NCBI GenBank assembly: GCA_030490835.1
Contig: CM059972.1
Span: 12,067,764-12,131,763 of the forward strand
Reading direction: 5' to 3'
Source: Annona cherimola
Lineage: Eukaryota > Streptophyta > Magnoliopsida > Magnoliales > Annonaceae
Length of the DNA: 64,000 bases
Part shown: positions 1-11,999 of the stretch, piece after piece
Numbering within the stretch: the first letter of the stretch is position 1
Layout: each line of letters starts with the position of its first letter
Notes under the pieces: model-generated
The model's database searches: none
Seen by the model: only the letters and a program-made list of their open reading frames with translations
What the model was told of the DNA's origin: nothing
Made by a program: the position numbers and the translations under genes

Positions 1-73
1 ACTGAGAAACCCAGTGGCACTTGTGAGAGAGAGACCCCAGGTTCCATAGAAACCCTGTGGCACTTGTGTGCGT

Positions 74-101
<28 letters not shown>
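1..101. repeat. GA microsatellite with preceding direct repeat
   Basis: An uninterrupted (GA)n tract runs from about 74 to 101. Before it, the phrase GTGGCACTTGTG appears twice (near 14 and 57), each in a similar GAAACCC context and each leading into GA repeats, so the block looks like a short duplication that then slipped. It lies in or beyond the last visible intron of the transporter gene. No coding signal was seen in 1-300. Confidence 0.8.
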
Positions 102-104
<3 letters not shown>

Positions 105-301
105 TTATGTAACAATGATTCAATTGTCTTAAAATTAATGGTAAAAGAGCTAATTCTATTATACTCTAAAGGCCATAATCAGGCATATTTGCATAGAATG
201 CAAACGGCCTTTGCCAATTAGCTCTATATATGCATCATGACCCGAAGCTTCATACTTCTCACTGAAAAATGCTTGAATGATTTGAAGATAAAACAACCTA
301 C

Positions 302-3300
302 CTCGGACATTATGACCCACGGTATTCCACCCATGCCTAGTGAAAAGGATCCTGTGTACACCTAATCAGAAGAAAAAAAGTAATAAATCAGCATGTAAAG
401 TATAACCACTCTACATAGAGAAGAGTCAATTATATCAGTCTTACCAAAACCCCAACTAGGGCAACAGTCGGATTCAGTGCTTCTAACAACATATGGTCCT
501 GCCTCATTCAAAGTGATCTGTTCAAGAAATGGAATAGGAGAATATACTTGTGGATTTTTTTTAACAATAATAGAGTTCTGCTCAGACCTTTAAGACATAT
601 GATACTCCAACCAGGAAACAACCCAAGCATGTTCCAGCTGCTGAAATCTGGAAACAGCAATGTCAATTTAGTTAAGACATCTCAGGAAATGAGCTGCAAA
701 ACCATTGATCCTAGCATTATTACCATCAAAAGAGGTCTTCTCCCAGATTTATCCGTCAATAGCACACCTAATGCCGTCATCGGAATCTGCAAATCATAAT
801 TTCTTTTATTTTGCTACCAACATTTGTAACCTTATTAATATCCTTTGTATCTGAAGTTCATATGATAGAACTTGGGAGTCTTAGCTCTGCTTTGGGCATG
901 AATGCTTTTGAATGGGGTTATTGCACTGAGTCTATTGAACGTATAAACAAAGGTGAAGAATTCACAACCTGAACTATAACCATTGCTACGGACCCGGCAT
1001 TACCCGAAGAGAAACCTGGATCAAGTCATAAAATTTTAGATACGAATTCATACTCTGGTGCAACTGAAAGAAACATTATGTTGTTTTACCTGCTGAAACA
1101 AAAATTGAACTTGCATAAAAAGTAATTCCATTCACTCCCCCAAACTGCTGAAGAACCATCAGACCAACTCCAACCTTATGATCATCAAATTGCAAAGTCA
1201 GCATATTGGATACATGATGGGGGCTTTCAATTGCCGAAAATGTATAGAAGTAGCCTCACCAGGAGAGAATGAGCATATTTCCATTGAAACAAGTCAAGCA
1301 TTCTGCCCTTTGGAAGTTTTTTAATGGCTTCTGTATAATCCTGTAAAGAAGTAGACAATTTAATATCTTTCCAAAGATTTTTTTAGTTTTTTTCTGTGGC
1401 ATTGAACAGTACACACTCTGATTTCTGCCACTTCATCAGAAATGTCTGCATCATTCCCCCGAAGCATCCGTAATGCTGATTCAAAGTTATTCTGCTCCCC
1501 TGTATTTGCCTGCAAATCATGGCTTAACTTTGTTGGATTTCTCTAGAAAGTAGAAACTGACATTAATATAATTCGGTAATATACCAGCCATCGGGGTGAT
1601 TCAGGAATGAAGAAGAGGCCTACGATCTGGATCATGCTTGGAATAATTCCTGTAAGAAGGCAGAATAGCACCAATCATAAAGAGGACACGGATAATCGTA
1701 TCTACTATTTCACATTCACATCCTAGTTATTCCCATAAGATCAATCGTTCTAGGTCAACAAACCTAACCATTTATGAAACCCTATGCATCACAAACTAGT
1801 AACACGAAATGAAAATTGCATGCTCTGGTTCCAACAGTTGGGATTAGGATTTATTCAACAGTCTAATTCTGAAAATGACCAGTTACAAGTGGATCTACAG
1901 AATAGATCAATTTTAGGTTCTTTCTGTGATAACGTATATTTCTGAGTCTGTGGAAACTAAGCATGACAATGACTGGGTTTCTTTATACAGGGTAAGTTAA
2001 TAAGTTATTCGTATGAACTGTCACATCCTATGACAGGCACATCCAATAACTGGTTTGGAAGTTATATCAGCTTGTGTTTGCTAAGGGAGCATGGATAAGA
2101 ATATTTCAATGAATCGTTAAAATATATTAATGCAAGTATCATCAATTTTATAAACTAACTAAAATACATTAATGCAAGTATCATCAATTGTATAAACTAA
2201 CTGTGATTCAGCTATGCTAATCCTGTTAATATAGAAAAGTTAAATCAGATATCAATACCATTGTTTTTAATAATAGATATCAATACCAAATATTAATTAC
2301 AACATTAAGGAGAATTACAACGTAGCAATCATTACTCACCAATCAGTGCCAGGACCCGCCATCTCACAATAGTTCCTAATAAATAAGTAAGGGACACTCC
2401 AATGCATATCATCAGCTGAAACATTAGCAGTGATTCAACAACAATGAAGACCTACAATATAGTCCTCACTACAGGCAAATCGTTCACTGAAATATTTGCA
2501 TGCATGGATGTTTGTCCAGATTTAAAAAAATGATAACCTTACCAACAGTTCAAAGACCAAAAATCAATTGGCTCGTACTATTCAAAGTGATTCAAGAATG
2601 AAAGCTAGCATTGACAAAAATTCTGAATGTTTTAAATCTTCTATTCACAGATGGGATAAACAAAAAAAAAAAAAAAAAAAATCAGCTTTTTGCAGGAAAA
2701 GGCAGAAGGAAAGAAAAGAAAAAGAAAAAGAATCTGATAACTTTTTGGCATGGTGCAGGAAAAAAGGTGTTTTACTCAGGTACAATGAGCATCCTCGGTG
2801 TTTTACTCAGGTACAGTTAGCATCCTCCCTTAATTAAGTCGCATCAATGAAGTTTGACACTTTTACCTTTAGCTGCTGGCAGAAGCTAATACAAAGTTCT
2901 ATGTAATGATATGTTGAAATTTACTGATCTGGCCACAATAGGGTCCATGAAATGCGCGCTACACCTCAATCATGTATGCTATAAGTTGCAGCAAGCTGGG
3001 GATTTGAGATAAACATTTATTATAATCGAATGTAAAATGTCACCCTTCTTCTTACCTGATGTACTGTTGTGAATGCACCTCGAAGGTTCTTGGGTGTTAT
3101 TTCTGCTATGTAGACAGGCACCTGTTTTGCCATTTGATTTTCAACTTTTATAAGAACATATGGTCAACTAAAAGAAAATGCTCGACATTAGTTCAATGTG
3201 CCAACAGATGAGAACCTAGATGAGTCCTTAATGTAAAGTACCAGTCTAGGTTATTTCTTTCAGAATTGTAATATGGTACATAATAAGTGCTTTCAACCCT

Positions 3301-6300
3301 GAGTTTTGATCTTTGGAAGCCGGCTTCACGGTGGCTTCCGTAAAGCCAGCCCAAAAACCTATTTTTTAAAAACTTTTTTTTTGATTTTTTTTCATGGGTA
3401 AGTAAATCTAGGTGTGTTAAATCTATAAACCAAGTTTTACCATTTTTGGATGTTTTTAAGTATTTATTTTGGATTTTTAAACACAGTGACATTTTCGTAA
3501 TTTTTTGAGTTCAGAAAATTACGGAAATGCCACTGTATTTAAAAATCCAAAATAAATACTTAAAAACATCCAAAAATCGTAAAACTTAGTTTATAGATTT
3601 AACACACCTAGATTTACTTACCCATGAAAAAAAATTTAAAAAAAGTTTTTAAAAAATAGGTTTTTGGGCTGGCTTTACGGAGGCCACTGTGAAGCCAGCT
3701 TCAAAAGATCATTCCACTTCAACCCTCAAGCACAAGAACTACTTAAAGACTAACTTGAGAAGTCAGTGATCTGCGTTCTTGTCTGTATCTCCATTACTTT
3801 ATGGGCATCAAAATCAAACCTATATTTCAAAGCAGCTAGCATATTCAATCAATGGTCAACATAGAATGATCACCGTAGAATGACAAGACTGACCATAACC
3901 TGTACATCTATGCTAGTATAAAACACGGACAGAAGATAAGCAAAACAAAGTAAGAAATAATAACGATGTTGATATAAAAAACTATATAAAACTTTATTGA
4001 GGATGTAAGCATGAGGAGTCGATTTTGCAAACTTACTACGTAAGAAAACAGCCCCATTCCAATTCCCACAGATAACCTTCCAAGGTCAAGCAGCCAAGCA
4101 GCCTTTAACAATTGAGAAGTAATGATGTCAAATCAAGTAATTTGTCCAGAAACATGATGAATTAATGATAACTTCAGCTACAAAACAAAGACAACTGATC
4201 ATCTTGGTCCTCTCTCTGCTCGACTCTCAACCTCTATTATTTCTTTCCCCAATTTTCTGTTGAATACAACTGAACCATAGCTTCAATTGAGCACAAACCT
4301 CTGAAAAGAATATTCCAAGCCATCCAGCAACACAGAAAATATCCGATACTCCCATTGCCTGTATTTTTAGATGAGTACAAGAAAATGGTGAGAATCCACG
4401 ATTCTGAAACATGACTTTTAGTGATTGATCAATAAGATTTACGACAATGCTACTTACGCCCTTCCGACCAAGGAAATCAGCGATGCGCCCACTCATTATG
4501 GCACCAATCATCGCTCCGACTGTCAATACGGAGCCAAAGAGAGAGTACTGCCAGAATTTAAAACTGTCAGGTGATGTTCAAATAAAATCCCCATTTATGG
4601 TTCATGTGGTTCCGGATCAAGCTTCTTGACTTATCATGGCTAGCTTCCTGCTATACATGTATGTTATCCAGGAAATGAATAAGGACTGTTTGGAGCTGGA
4701 CTTCTATACCTTTGAGTACTCTAGGCTTATGGCCCTTGCATGTATACAACCAGTAGAAATAGTACTCATTCAGCTTCACTTTCATTTTAGAAATCTATTC
4801 AATCAAATCCAGACATGAGCAAACACTCAGTGATAAGCACGAAGGGTGAAGTTTACAGATATTGGCTTTGTATCTTTGGCAGTTTCCCTCAAATTCAGCA
4901 TGTGGAGATTTTAACAGTTGCTCACTCTGGTGCATGAGACGGTATCGATGTACTAGAAATCTTAAATGGCCATAAAACATGATGTAGGCTGAATTATTAC
5001 AACCTCAAAAAAAATACAGTATACGGATCAAAAAAAAAATACAGTATAATCTTTTATTAGTACATGGAGGAGTACGAACATGACAGCAAGACTTGTAAAT
5101 GATCAAACGAAAGCTTTTCTAAAATCACGAAAAGATACAAGATAATCATTAGATAAAATACTAAATGATTGAGCATTTTCGAAGGAATCATTTCTGTTAT
5201 GATGTGCATCTGGTAACAAACTTGACTTGTCAAGTTGTACTATGTAGTCCATAACTTGGATACATATAATGCAATCAAATGTAGCTCAAGGAAGAACTGG
5301 TATGGTCAAGAAATTAATTAATTCATGTGCAGTCTGTTGGATGGTTAAAAACTACACACTATCCCGATATAACGCACATGCAACATTTGTGGTTCTTAAA
5401 TCATTTTTATTAAGAAATCGCCGTAGTATACGAATCATTTGGATTATGATCAATGTGCCTCTACAGCTATACCAAATGAAACTGTTGGATTTCAGAAACA
5501 ACTTCTATAACCATCTTATAAGCACTTCGAATCTTTTATTTGTTTGTTACTTTCGAATCTGGAGTTAAGAATGACAGAAAGCTTGAGAGGTTGTATGCAG
5601 GAGAGGTGAGGAGAATAATCACCTCAGACAACGTGAGGTTAAGATCTTTCATGATTCCGAGCTCAGCTGGCGACGAATAACCCACCTAAAAGTGAAACAA
5701 TAACCAAGTGACAAAGCTTTAATTTAGTCTCTAGATAACGAGGAATGATCCCGCTTAACTCACTTTAAAAAAACTCGTTTACAATTAATTCTTTTTGCTT
5801 TTTTTCTTCATACTTATTTACATAAGTGTATTTAATATATAAACCAAATTTTACTATTTTTGGATACGTATAATATTTTTTCTAGATTTTAAAAAATAAG
5901 AGTATTTTAAATATATATACATATATATGTTTAAAAATCTTAAAAAAATAGATAAACATATTCAACAATGATAAAACTTGGTTTATACATTAAATACATT
6001 TAGATAAACAAACGTATAAAGAAAAAAATTATTGTAAATAGATTTTTTGAGGTGAGTTAAGTAGAATATTTATTTTGTCCAAACTAACAAGATCGCTCTT
6101 CTTGTATAATTAGCCACCGTTCACAAACAAATTAAAATTCCATGTCTGCACATAAACCTGACATGTTAAACTATAAAAAATGATGTCTTCTGTGCGCTCT
6201 TAATTCACTCGATATGCTTTTGTTATTTATTACAGTAAATCGTCATTTCAATACCATTTGGTCTAAGAACCAGATTGGTTGATCACTCGTTCGGTCCAAG

Positions 6301-7107
6301 TGGAGAAGTGAATGACTTATGCTAATAAAGTATACAATATATATATATTTTTTTTTGATAAAAATAAAGTATACAATATTAATTTTGAAAAGTATTATTT
6401 CAAATAATCCTTCTCTCACATTATTAATATAATTTTGATCCGGGTAACTTTGTCAACCGACTCAGGAGACAACAAAGTAACCTTAACTCCTGGGATGTAG
6501 ATCAGGACAGTGGGCGAAAGGCAACAGTGTGCCCATCAGAATAAGGCCACGTAGACCTCTCCTTCCCCCTAACCTCGTGCACTGTGCTCCCTCCACTACT
6601 GTGGCAAATAACAGCCACGCACTGCTTTTCTAGCACAGCGAAAGCACTGCTGTAATCCAGTGGTATACAATCAAGCGTTTGGTTGTCATGACGCCTGGCC
6701 ACTCTCGAAATTGCAGATTATCTAGACCGTCGATCACGTAGGCAACATTGCAAGTTTGTAACAACGCAACAGCTCCAACCAACGCGCGTCTGCACGAGGC
6801 ACGACTGTACACGTGGCACTACTCAGCCAAATATGCCAGCAGCTTGCGCACGTGTTGGAGGAGCAAAGGACGCCCAACTCATGTCATCTGGGCCACGCAT
6901 GCAAATAAAAGTAAAGCCATTCCTCATCGAGGAATTGAAGCAAGGCGATTAGGCGATCGTAGAGGATAGACTTACAGCGGAACCGAATACGTAGGAACCG
7001 GAGACAGCGACGAAAGTGCTGATCGCCACGACCCATGTTTTGCGGGGCCCGCCAGTTGCTCCTATGAGAGGCTCCCTGCGACCATCTGCACCACTTTCGC
7101 CACCCAT
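302..7107 (-). CDS. ERD6-like sugar transporter (MFS), 16 exons visible, C-terminus off the window
   Basis: Membrane monosaccharide/H+ transporter of the plant ERD6-like (ESL) branch; known members sit mostly in the tonoplast and export hexoses. Exons on the minus strand, all in frame: 6976-7107, 5623-5685, 4458-4547, 4299-4358, 4037-4102, 3056-3121, 2340-2415, 1585-1649, 1417-1509, 1260-1340, 1090-1174, 969-1015, 724-786, 588-647, 445-498, 302-361. They give 387 residues. Visible motifs: acidic N-terminus with the REPL motif typical of the clade, [11 protein letters not shown] (residues 85-95), [23 protein letters not shown] (200-206), QQFGGVNG (273-280), D-KSGRRPL (320-327) and [12 protein letters not shown] (376-387). 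About 65-75 C-terminal residues (family IFPxNVKG onward) should lie beyond position 1. The start is the first ATG in frame with the family N-terminus; the reading frame stays open upstream of it without another ATG. Repeats fill several introns. Family assignment is firm, substrate is not. Confidence 0.93.
2119..2202. repeat. 42-bp tandem duplication in transporter intron
   Basis: Two adjacent copies (2119-2160, 2161-2202) of a 42-bp unit containing TTAATGCAAGTATCATCAAT differ at two positions. The block lies in the intron between 2416 and 1584's exons (intron 7) and looks like a simple recent tandem duplication. Confidence 0.8.
2760..2833. repeat. short direct repeat in transporter intron
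   Basis: The phrase GGTGTTTTACTCAGGTACA occurs twice about 35 bp apart, each followed by a near-identical AGCATCCTC. An A-homopolymer (about 2660-2680) lies just upstream. Non-coding, inside the intron between transporter exons 6 and 7. Confidence 0.6.
3301..3717. mobile_element. fold-back Mutator-like MITE in transporter intron 5
   Basis: The two halves are near-perfect reverse complements over about 200 bp each, meeting near 3510. The outer ends contain TGATCTTTGGAAGC on the left and its complement GCTTCAAAAGATCA on the right. The flanks carry a 9-bp direct repeat, TTCAACCCT, at 3292-3300 and 3718-3726, which fits a Mutator-type target duplication. The internal arms contain the core shared with other fold-back copies here (CCATTTTTGGAT flanked by a GTGTTAAAT motif). 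No ORF, so non-autonomous. It lies between transporter exons 5 and 6. Confidence 0.8.
5752..6063. mobile_element. fold-back element in transporter intron 1
   Basis: Ends CGCTTAACTCACTTTAAAAA (left) and, reverse complemented, CTACTTAACTCACCTCAAAA (right) are inverted copies. The interior carries the shared core ATAAACCAAATTTTACTATT in both arms with a central AT-rich loop. I did not find a clean target duplication. It belongs to the same fold-back family as 3301-3717, with different terminal sequence. Confidence 0.6.
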
Positions 7108-8084
7108 ATCTCCTCCTCCTCCACCTCCTCTTCGATCGCCTCCGCTAGCTTCAAGAGTCAAGATGTCTTGTATGTGTGGATTCGGGAACACCCAACAACC
7201 CCGGCTGCTTGTATTTCACTTGCACATGCAACAGGTTCATATACGGACAGCTTTCCCGAATGGTGGGCCCCACAACACAAGTAATGTCTATCAGTTCTAC
7301 CCGTCTGTTTCCGATATGAACCTCCGAAAGGGGCAAAAAAAAAAAAAAAAAAAAAAGTCTCTTGAATGGTATTACCTCAAAAAAAATCTCTCTGAAATAG
7401 AACTGCTGAATGGTACGGCCCTTTGATTATGGTGCTGCACCTGGCCTTCCTTATCCAGGTTCCAGAGCTAAAAATCAAAGCTTCGATCCACTTAAATTCG
7501 CGATCTTCTTCTGTTCATCTTAGCCGTTGATTTTATGCATCTGAACAAACCTGGACTTATTCATTCTTTCTGCTCTGTTGCTCTGGAAAGTTTCAACTTA
7601 GTCCTTGATCAATAACTATTCAGTACCGAAAGGTTCTTATGTGGTAATTACACACGTCTAACGGTGGCGATCACGACTCATGAAGCGATTTCATCATTGG
7701 TGGAGCGGATCGGAGCAGCGAAGAATTAGCTTGTTCTGCTTCTGCCAAGGCAAATTCCACTGAAGACGTAAGACATTTTGTCCGTTGTAGTTGATGGGTA
7801 ATGCCAAGAGAAGATGCTTGTCCTGTTTATGAGGATTTTGTATTTATTCTCTGACCTGGGCGTTTGGCTGGAACAAGTACCCATGGAGCAGAAGAAAACG
7901 TTGCGTTTGGGTAACGTTTCCTTTTGCCGCCTTCACTCTCTTTTTTTTTTTTTTGGTTAAAGATTCAAGAAAGCTTGTGTTTAGATTTAAGAAAGAAGCA
8001 ATTTATTATTTAATATCAAATTTTCGTAAGCGTAATTATTAAAACTGATTTTAAGATGTTCGCTAATGTGGCAGAAAGTCCTAT
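7108..8084. other. 5' region of the transporter gene, no separate gene seen
   Basis: On the minus strand this is the leader and promoter region of the ERD6-like gene. The first 90 bases stay open in the transporter frame but have no other ATG. An A-homopolymer lies at about 7336-7358. ORFs on the plus strand here are antisense to exon 1 and have no family resemblance. No recognisable core promoter element could be fixed. Confidence 0.4.
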
Positions 8085-8094
8085 ATTGCTTAGG

Positions 8095-8430
8095 GAACCC
8101 GATCGTATGCTCCACACTGCATGCTCTCGGGCCCATATGCTCATTTTTTTTGAATTTTTTTTAATAAAACTGTTAATATAAGTGTATTTAACATATTTAT
8201 AAATTTTTACTATTTTTGAAGTATTTTAGATATTTATTTTTTATTTTTAAAAATCAGTTATCAAAAATAAATATCTAAAATACTCCAAAAATAGTAAAAA
8301 TTTATACACATATTAAATACACATAGATTAACAACATTGTTAGAAAATTTTCAAAAAAAATAAAAAAAGGGGTGTATGCGCCTGGGAGCATGCAGCGCTA
8401 CATGCTCCGGGGAGCATACGATTGAGTTTC
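8095..8430. mobile_element. fold-back Mutator-like MITE with 10-bp TSD
   Basis: The direct repeat ATTGCTTAGG occurs at 8085-8094 and 8431-8440, immediately outside inverted ends that share ATCGTATGCTCC. Both arms contain CATGCTC-type modules near the tip and the common core (AAATTTTTACTATTTTTG and its complement). About 336 bp with no ORF. The long inverted repeat plus 9-10 bp target duplication indicate a Mutator-type non-autonomous element. Confidence 0.82.
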
Positions 8431-8854
8431 ATTGCTTAGGGGGTTAAGTGTGTCGTTATACATTTGAGAATGAGCTTTCTAGATTAGCTTATTATTTTAA
8501 GATAAAATTACCTTTTTAAATTTCTAACCTTCATTTTTATTTAAACACCACGGTCAAAAATAAAATTAGCTTTTATATATAGGGGGGAATAAGCTTTCTA
8601 AATTGCCTAGTACTTTTGGAAAATAACCCAACTCATTTATTAAAAGACAACAATATTTAAGAGGCAAGGATCCATGTAATGCAATCCTGCTTTCATGAGC
8701 TCTAATTCGTTTATTTTGAAAATTTTTCTTTAAAGATCTAAATGATTTATAACATTTCGTTTGTACGTATTTTATTATTGATTCCAAAATTTACATACAT
8801 TAAAAAACTGTTTTATTTAAATACTTAAGTTTTTATTTTCATAGTTACATATAA

Positions 8855-9277
8855 GCCCGTTTCTATATAACCGGGTTACATTACAATGGTTTCATGTAGC
8901 TCCTTTAAATTTTAAGTTTTTGATGTTTCGTAGAAAATTCAATTCATTAATTATATTTAGAAGACCAATTTTCATTTAAATTAAATATTTACATGAGCCA
9001 TATTAGCTCAAAAATTGTTATATTCAAATTGGAAAAAATGCTTCCCCATTTACATATGTATTAGAATGTAATAATATCCTATAAAATAATTTATCTAAAC
9101 ATGATATTTTAGATGATTTAGATGTTGAATATACAACTTTAAAATTGATATTTAATATTATATTATTTTATTTTGTTAATTTTACATATTTATAAATGAT
9201 GCTAAATATAATAAATAGAGAAAGTTTTTCATCGACCATTAAAATATGCAAAATAAAAAGAATTATATAGAAGCGGA
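8855..9277. mobile_element. inverted-repeat MITE, 'CCCGCTTCTATGTAACC' family
   Basis: Left end CCCGTTTCTATATAACCGGG and right end, whose reverse complement begins AATTCCGCTTCTATATAATT, form a terminal inverted repeat. The interior has mirrored segments resembling TTATATTTAGA and AAATATAATAAATAG. Related copies lie at 11117-11657, about 20790-21260 and about 50030-50755. No coding capacity. Confidence 0.55.
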
Positions 9278-9602
9278 ATTTCATAAAAGCATTCCTGAGT
9301 TATATTTACACTCTTTAAAATTATAAAATGGATAATTAAGTAATTTCCAATTAAAGTGATTTTTGATACTATAAGTAAATACTTATTAATAAAGATTATA
9401 AATGGTTTAAATTTCTAAAAAAGTGTTAAAATCTTAAAAAACAAAGAGGTGAATGAACATGTTGCAGAAGATATTTTAAATGTAAAGATATCTGTCCACT
9501 TTTTTGTAATTTGTCAAATTCTAAAAGCTTTCATCATTATGGCTTTAAGTTTTTGACATATATCATTTGTCACTGCTTTTGTTTTCTTAGCGGATAACTT
9601 TC

Positions 9603-10012
9603 GGACTCCGATTCAGTGCTCCCGGGAGCGTGCAGTGCTGCATGCTCCCGGGCGCATACATATATTTTTTTTTATTTTTTTTTGAAAATATTTTCATAAA
9701 CATGTTAGCTAAAGTGTATTTAACATATATATAAATTTTTACCATTTTTGGAGATTTTTAGATATTTATTTTTGATTTTTGAAAATCAGTGGCATTTTAG
9801 TAATTTAAAATTACGTAAAATGCCACTGATTTTCAAAAATAAAAAATAAATACCTAAAATATTCCAAAAATGGTAAAAATTTACACACAAATTAAATACA
9901 CTTGGGCTAACATTTTTATGAAAATATTTTCAAAAAAAAGTAAAAAAAAATATATGTATGCGCCCGGGAGCATGCAGCACTGCACGCTCCCGGGAGCACT
10001 GAATCGGGGTCC
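9603..10012. mobile_element. fold-back Mutator-like MITE with perfect 9-bp TSD
   Basis: The perfect direct repeat ATAACTTTC at 9594-9602 and 10013-10021 brackets the element. The ends GGACTCCGATTCAGTGCTCC and (reverse complement of the right end) GGACCCCGATTCAGTGCTCC match at 19 of 20 positions. Each tip contains CTCCCGGGAGC palindromes and CATGCTCCCGGG, followed by the shared core TTTTTACCATTTTTGGAG. The arms are near-identical over about 200 bp and meet around 9805. It is the cleanest copy of the family in the window. Confidence 0.88.
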
Positions 10013-10748
10013 ATAACTTTCCCCCTCCAATTCACTACATTACTTTCATTGACTTTTCAAATATATAATGAAAGAAGGGTACAAAAAAGCTAAGAGCTGC
10101 CCTATAGAGTACGAACAAACTTCTAGCTGCGCATGGTTGCATGCAACCCTCAAGATCATGACTGGATTACAAGTTACAAGAAAAATATTGGTCGTAGATA
10201 CGTGTACGTCTGGGAGAGGAAACCCACCACAAACTGATTATAATTCCTCGAAGAAAAGATGAAGTATCAAATTTCCTTCCTCTATATTTGAACTGCGTTG
10301 CTTTTCAATTCAACCAAATAAATAATAAGCTTCTTCCTGCAGCAGCAGGCCACCTGCATGCTCATGCAAATTACATTTTCATCTTTATCTTCTTAATTAC
10401 GTTACAAGAAAAGTTCTCGTATGAACCAAATTTCTATAAGAACATGAGAAAGATTAAATTTATATTCAATCGAAGATTAATTGCATGTGGCAGCATCATG
10501 TTAGGGTTATATACACAGGCTCTAAAATTTTACATGAAACTGCAAGATACGAAATCCAATTTCTCTCCCATAACATGCATTTCCAATTAATGTGGAATTA
10601 GGGGGCTTCGATTCAACATAATGTATCCTAGCGAAACTTGCATGAGGTAATCTGAATTTTTTATTACATTGCAAATTTTCTTGCACATATACAAATATAT
10701 TTATATATATATATATATATATATATAAATCTTTTCTGTGCAATAAAG
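10013..10748. other. spacer with TA microsatellite, no supported gene
   Basis: Short ORFs on both strands here (for example an ATG-started 64-codon frame at 10068) show no family resemblance and no flanking splice or promoter pattern. A (TA)n tract lies at about 10696-10728. Otherwise I see nothing. Confidence 0.5.
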
Positions 10749-11080
10749 CTGCACCACAATAATGATGTATTTGGCCTAAAATAGGCCCAACATGTACTTG
10801 AATATATTGATATTTTGTATAATTATTTATCTATATATAAATTTTTCAGCAAATGGTTTATATGTTGAAAAAATAACTTTAAAAGTTTTGTTTACATCAA
10901 ATTATTTTATTACATTGAATTTGTACTGTTTTCAGATGAGGTTCATACGCATATTCAATTGGGATAAAAGTTAGTATTGTAATATAATACATAATTCTAA
11001 ATATAATTGATGGGGTAGACTACAATTTTATGATCCTGTGGGGCCCATATTGAGATAATTACACCGTAATTGTGGTGCAG
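10749..11080. mobile_element. MITE with CTGCACCACAAT terminal inverted repeat
   Basis: CTGCACCACAAT at the left and its exact complement ATTGTGGTGCAG at 11069-11080 bound a 332-bp AT-rich stretch with no ORF. Partial relatives with GTGGGACCC/GTGGTGC ends appear near 11688-11940 and 41395-41700. The superfamily is unresolved because no clean target duplication was found. Confidence 0.5.
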
Positions 11081-11116
11081 TGAAACTACGTCTGAATATT
11101 TCTATATATATATACA

Positions 11117-11657
11117 GTCCCGCTTCTATGTAATTGGGTTACACAGAAGTGGACCTATATAACCCCTTCAAAATCTAAGATTTTGATCCTTAATAGAAAA
11201 TCTAATCCATTTATTATATTTAACATCATTTGTTTGTCTAAGAGACCAAGTTTCATCCCAATAAAATATGGTTAAGGACCATATTTGTTCATATATATAT
11301 ATTCATGTGTAAATTATGAAAAATGCTTAAATCTATTTACGCATGTATTAAAATATAATAATAATTTATAGAATCATTTATTCACATAAAATGATATTTT
11401 GGACAGTTTAGATGTCGAAAATACTACTTTAAAATTAATATTTTAGTATTTTTCATAATTCACACATAAATATATACATTTTCTAATAAATGTGGCCCAT
11501 AAATATATTTGATTGGGATGAAATTTAATCACTTAAATAAATAAATAATATTAAATACAACGAATATATTAGATTTTCCATCAAAGATCAAAATCATAGG
11601 TTTTGAATAGGTAACATGGGTTCGTTTCTATGTAACCCGGCTACATAAAAGTGAAAC
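11117..11657. mobile_element. inverted-repeat MITE, 'CCCGCTTCTATGTAACC' family, long copy
   Basis: The left end CCCGCTTCTATGTAATTGGG and the right end, which complements to GGGTTACATAGAAACG, form a terminal inverted repeat of several tens of bases. The inner arms mirror each other (TTATATTTAACATCATTTG against AATATTAAATACAACGAAT). It is the same family as 8855-9277, here about 540 bp. Confidence 0.55.
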
Positions 11658-11999
11658 ATATATATATATATATATGATTCAAGTGCAACTAACTGCACCA
11701 TAAATTATGACATAATTGATTCAAAATGGGTCTCACGTTATTATAAAATTATAATTTACTCAATATATTATATCTAAAATTATTTATTTTATTAGCGTAT
11801 CAATTTTCATCCAAATCGAATATTGTATGAGCTCTATCTGAAAATGAAACAAACTTAATGTGATAAATTGGTTTGTTTATAAAAGCAAATAAAATGGTTT
11901 GATGTAATCGGAATTTTAAAGCTAATATATAAACTCACGATTTCTGTGTGATAATTTCTGTGCATGTCGTGACCGGTTGTTCTTTGAAGAATCCATAAA

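Noticed and set aside
7016..7426. 136-codon plus-strand frame over transporter exon 1
   Set aside because: It is antisense to the GC-rich first exon, runs into an A-homopolymer, and has a Pro/Ser-rich composition expected from the complement of Gly-rich coding sequence.
10068..10262. 64-codon ORF
   Set aside because: No hydrophobic or structural pattern, no promoter and no similarity I know; within chance expectation for 64 kb.
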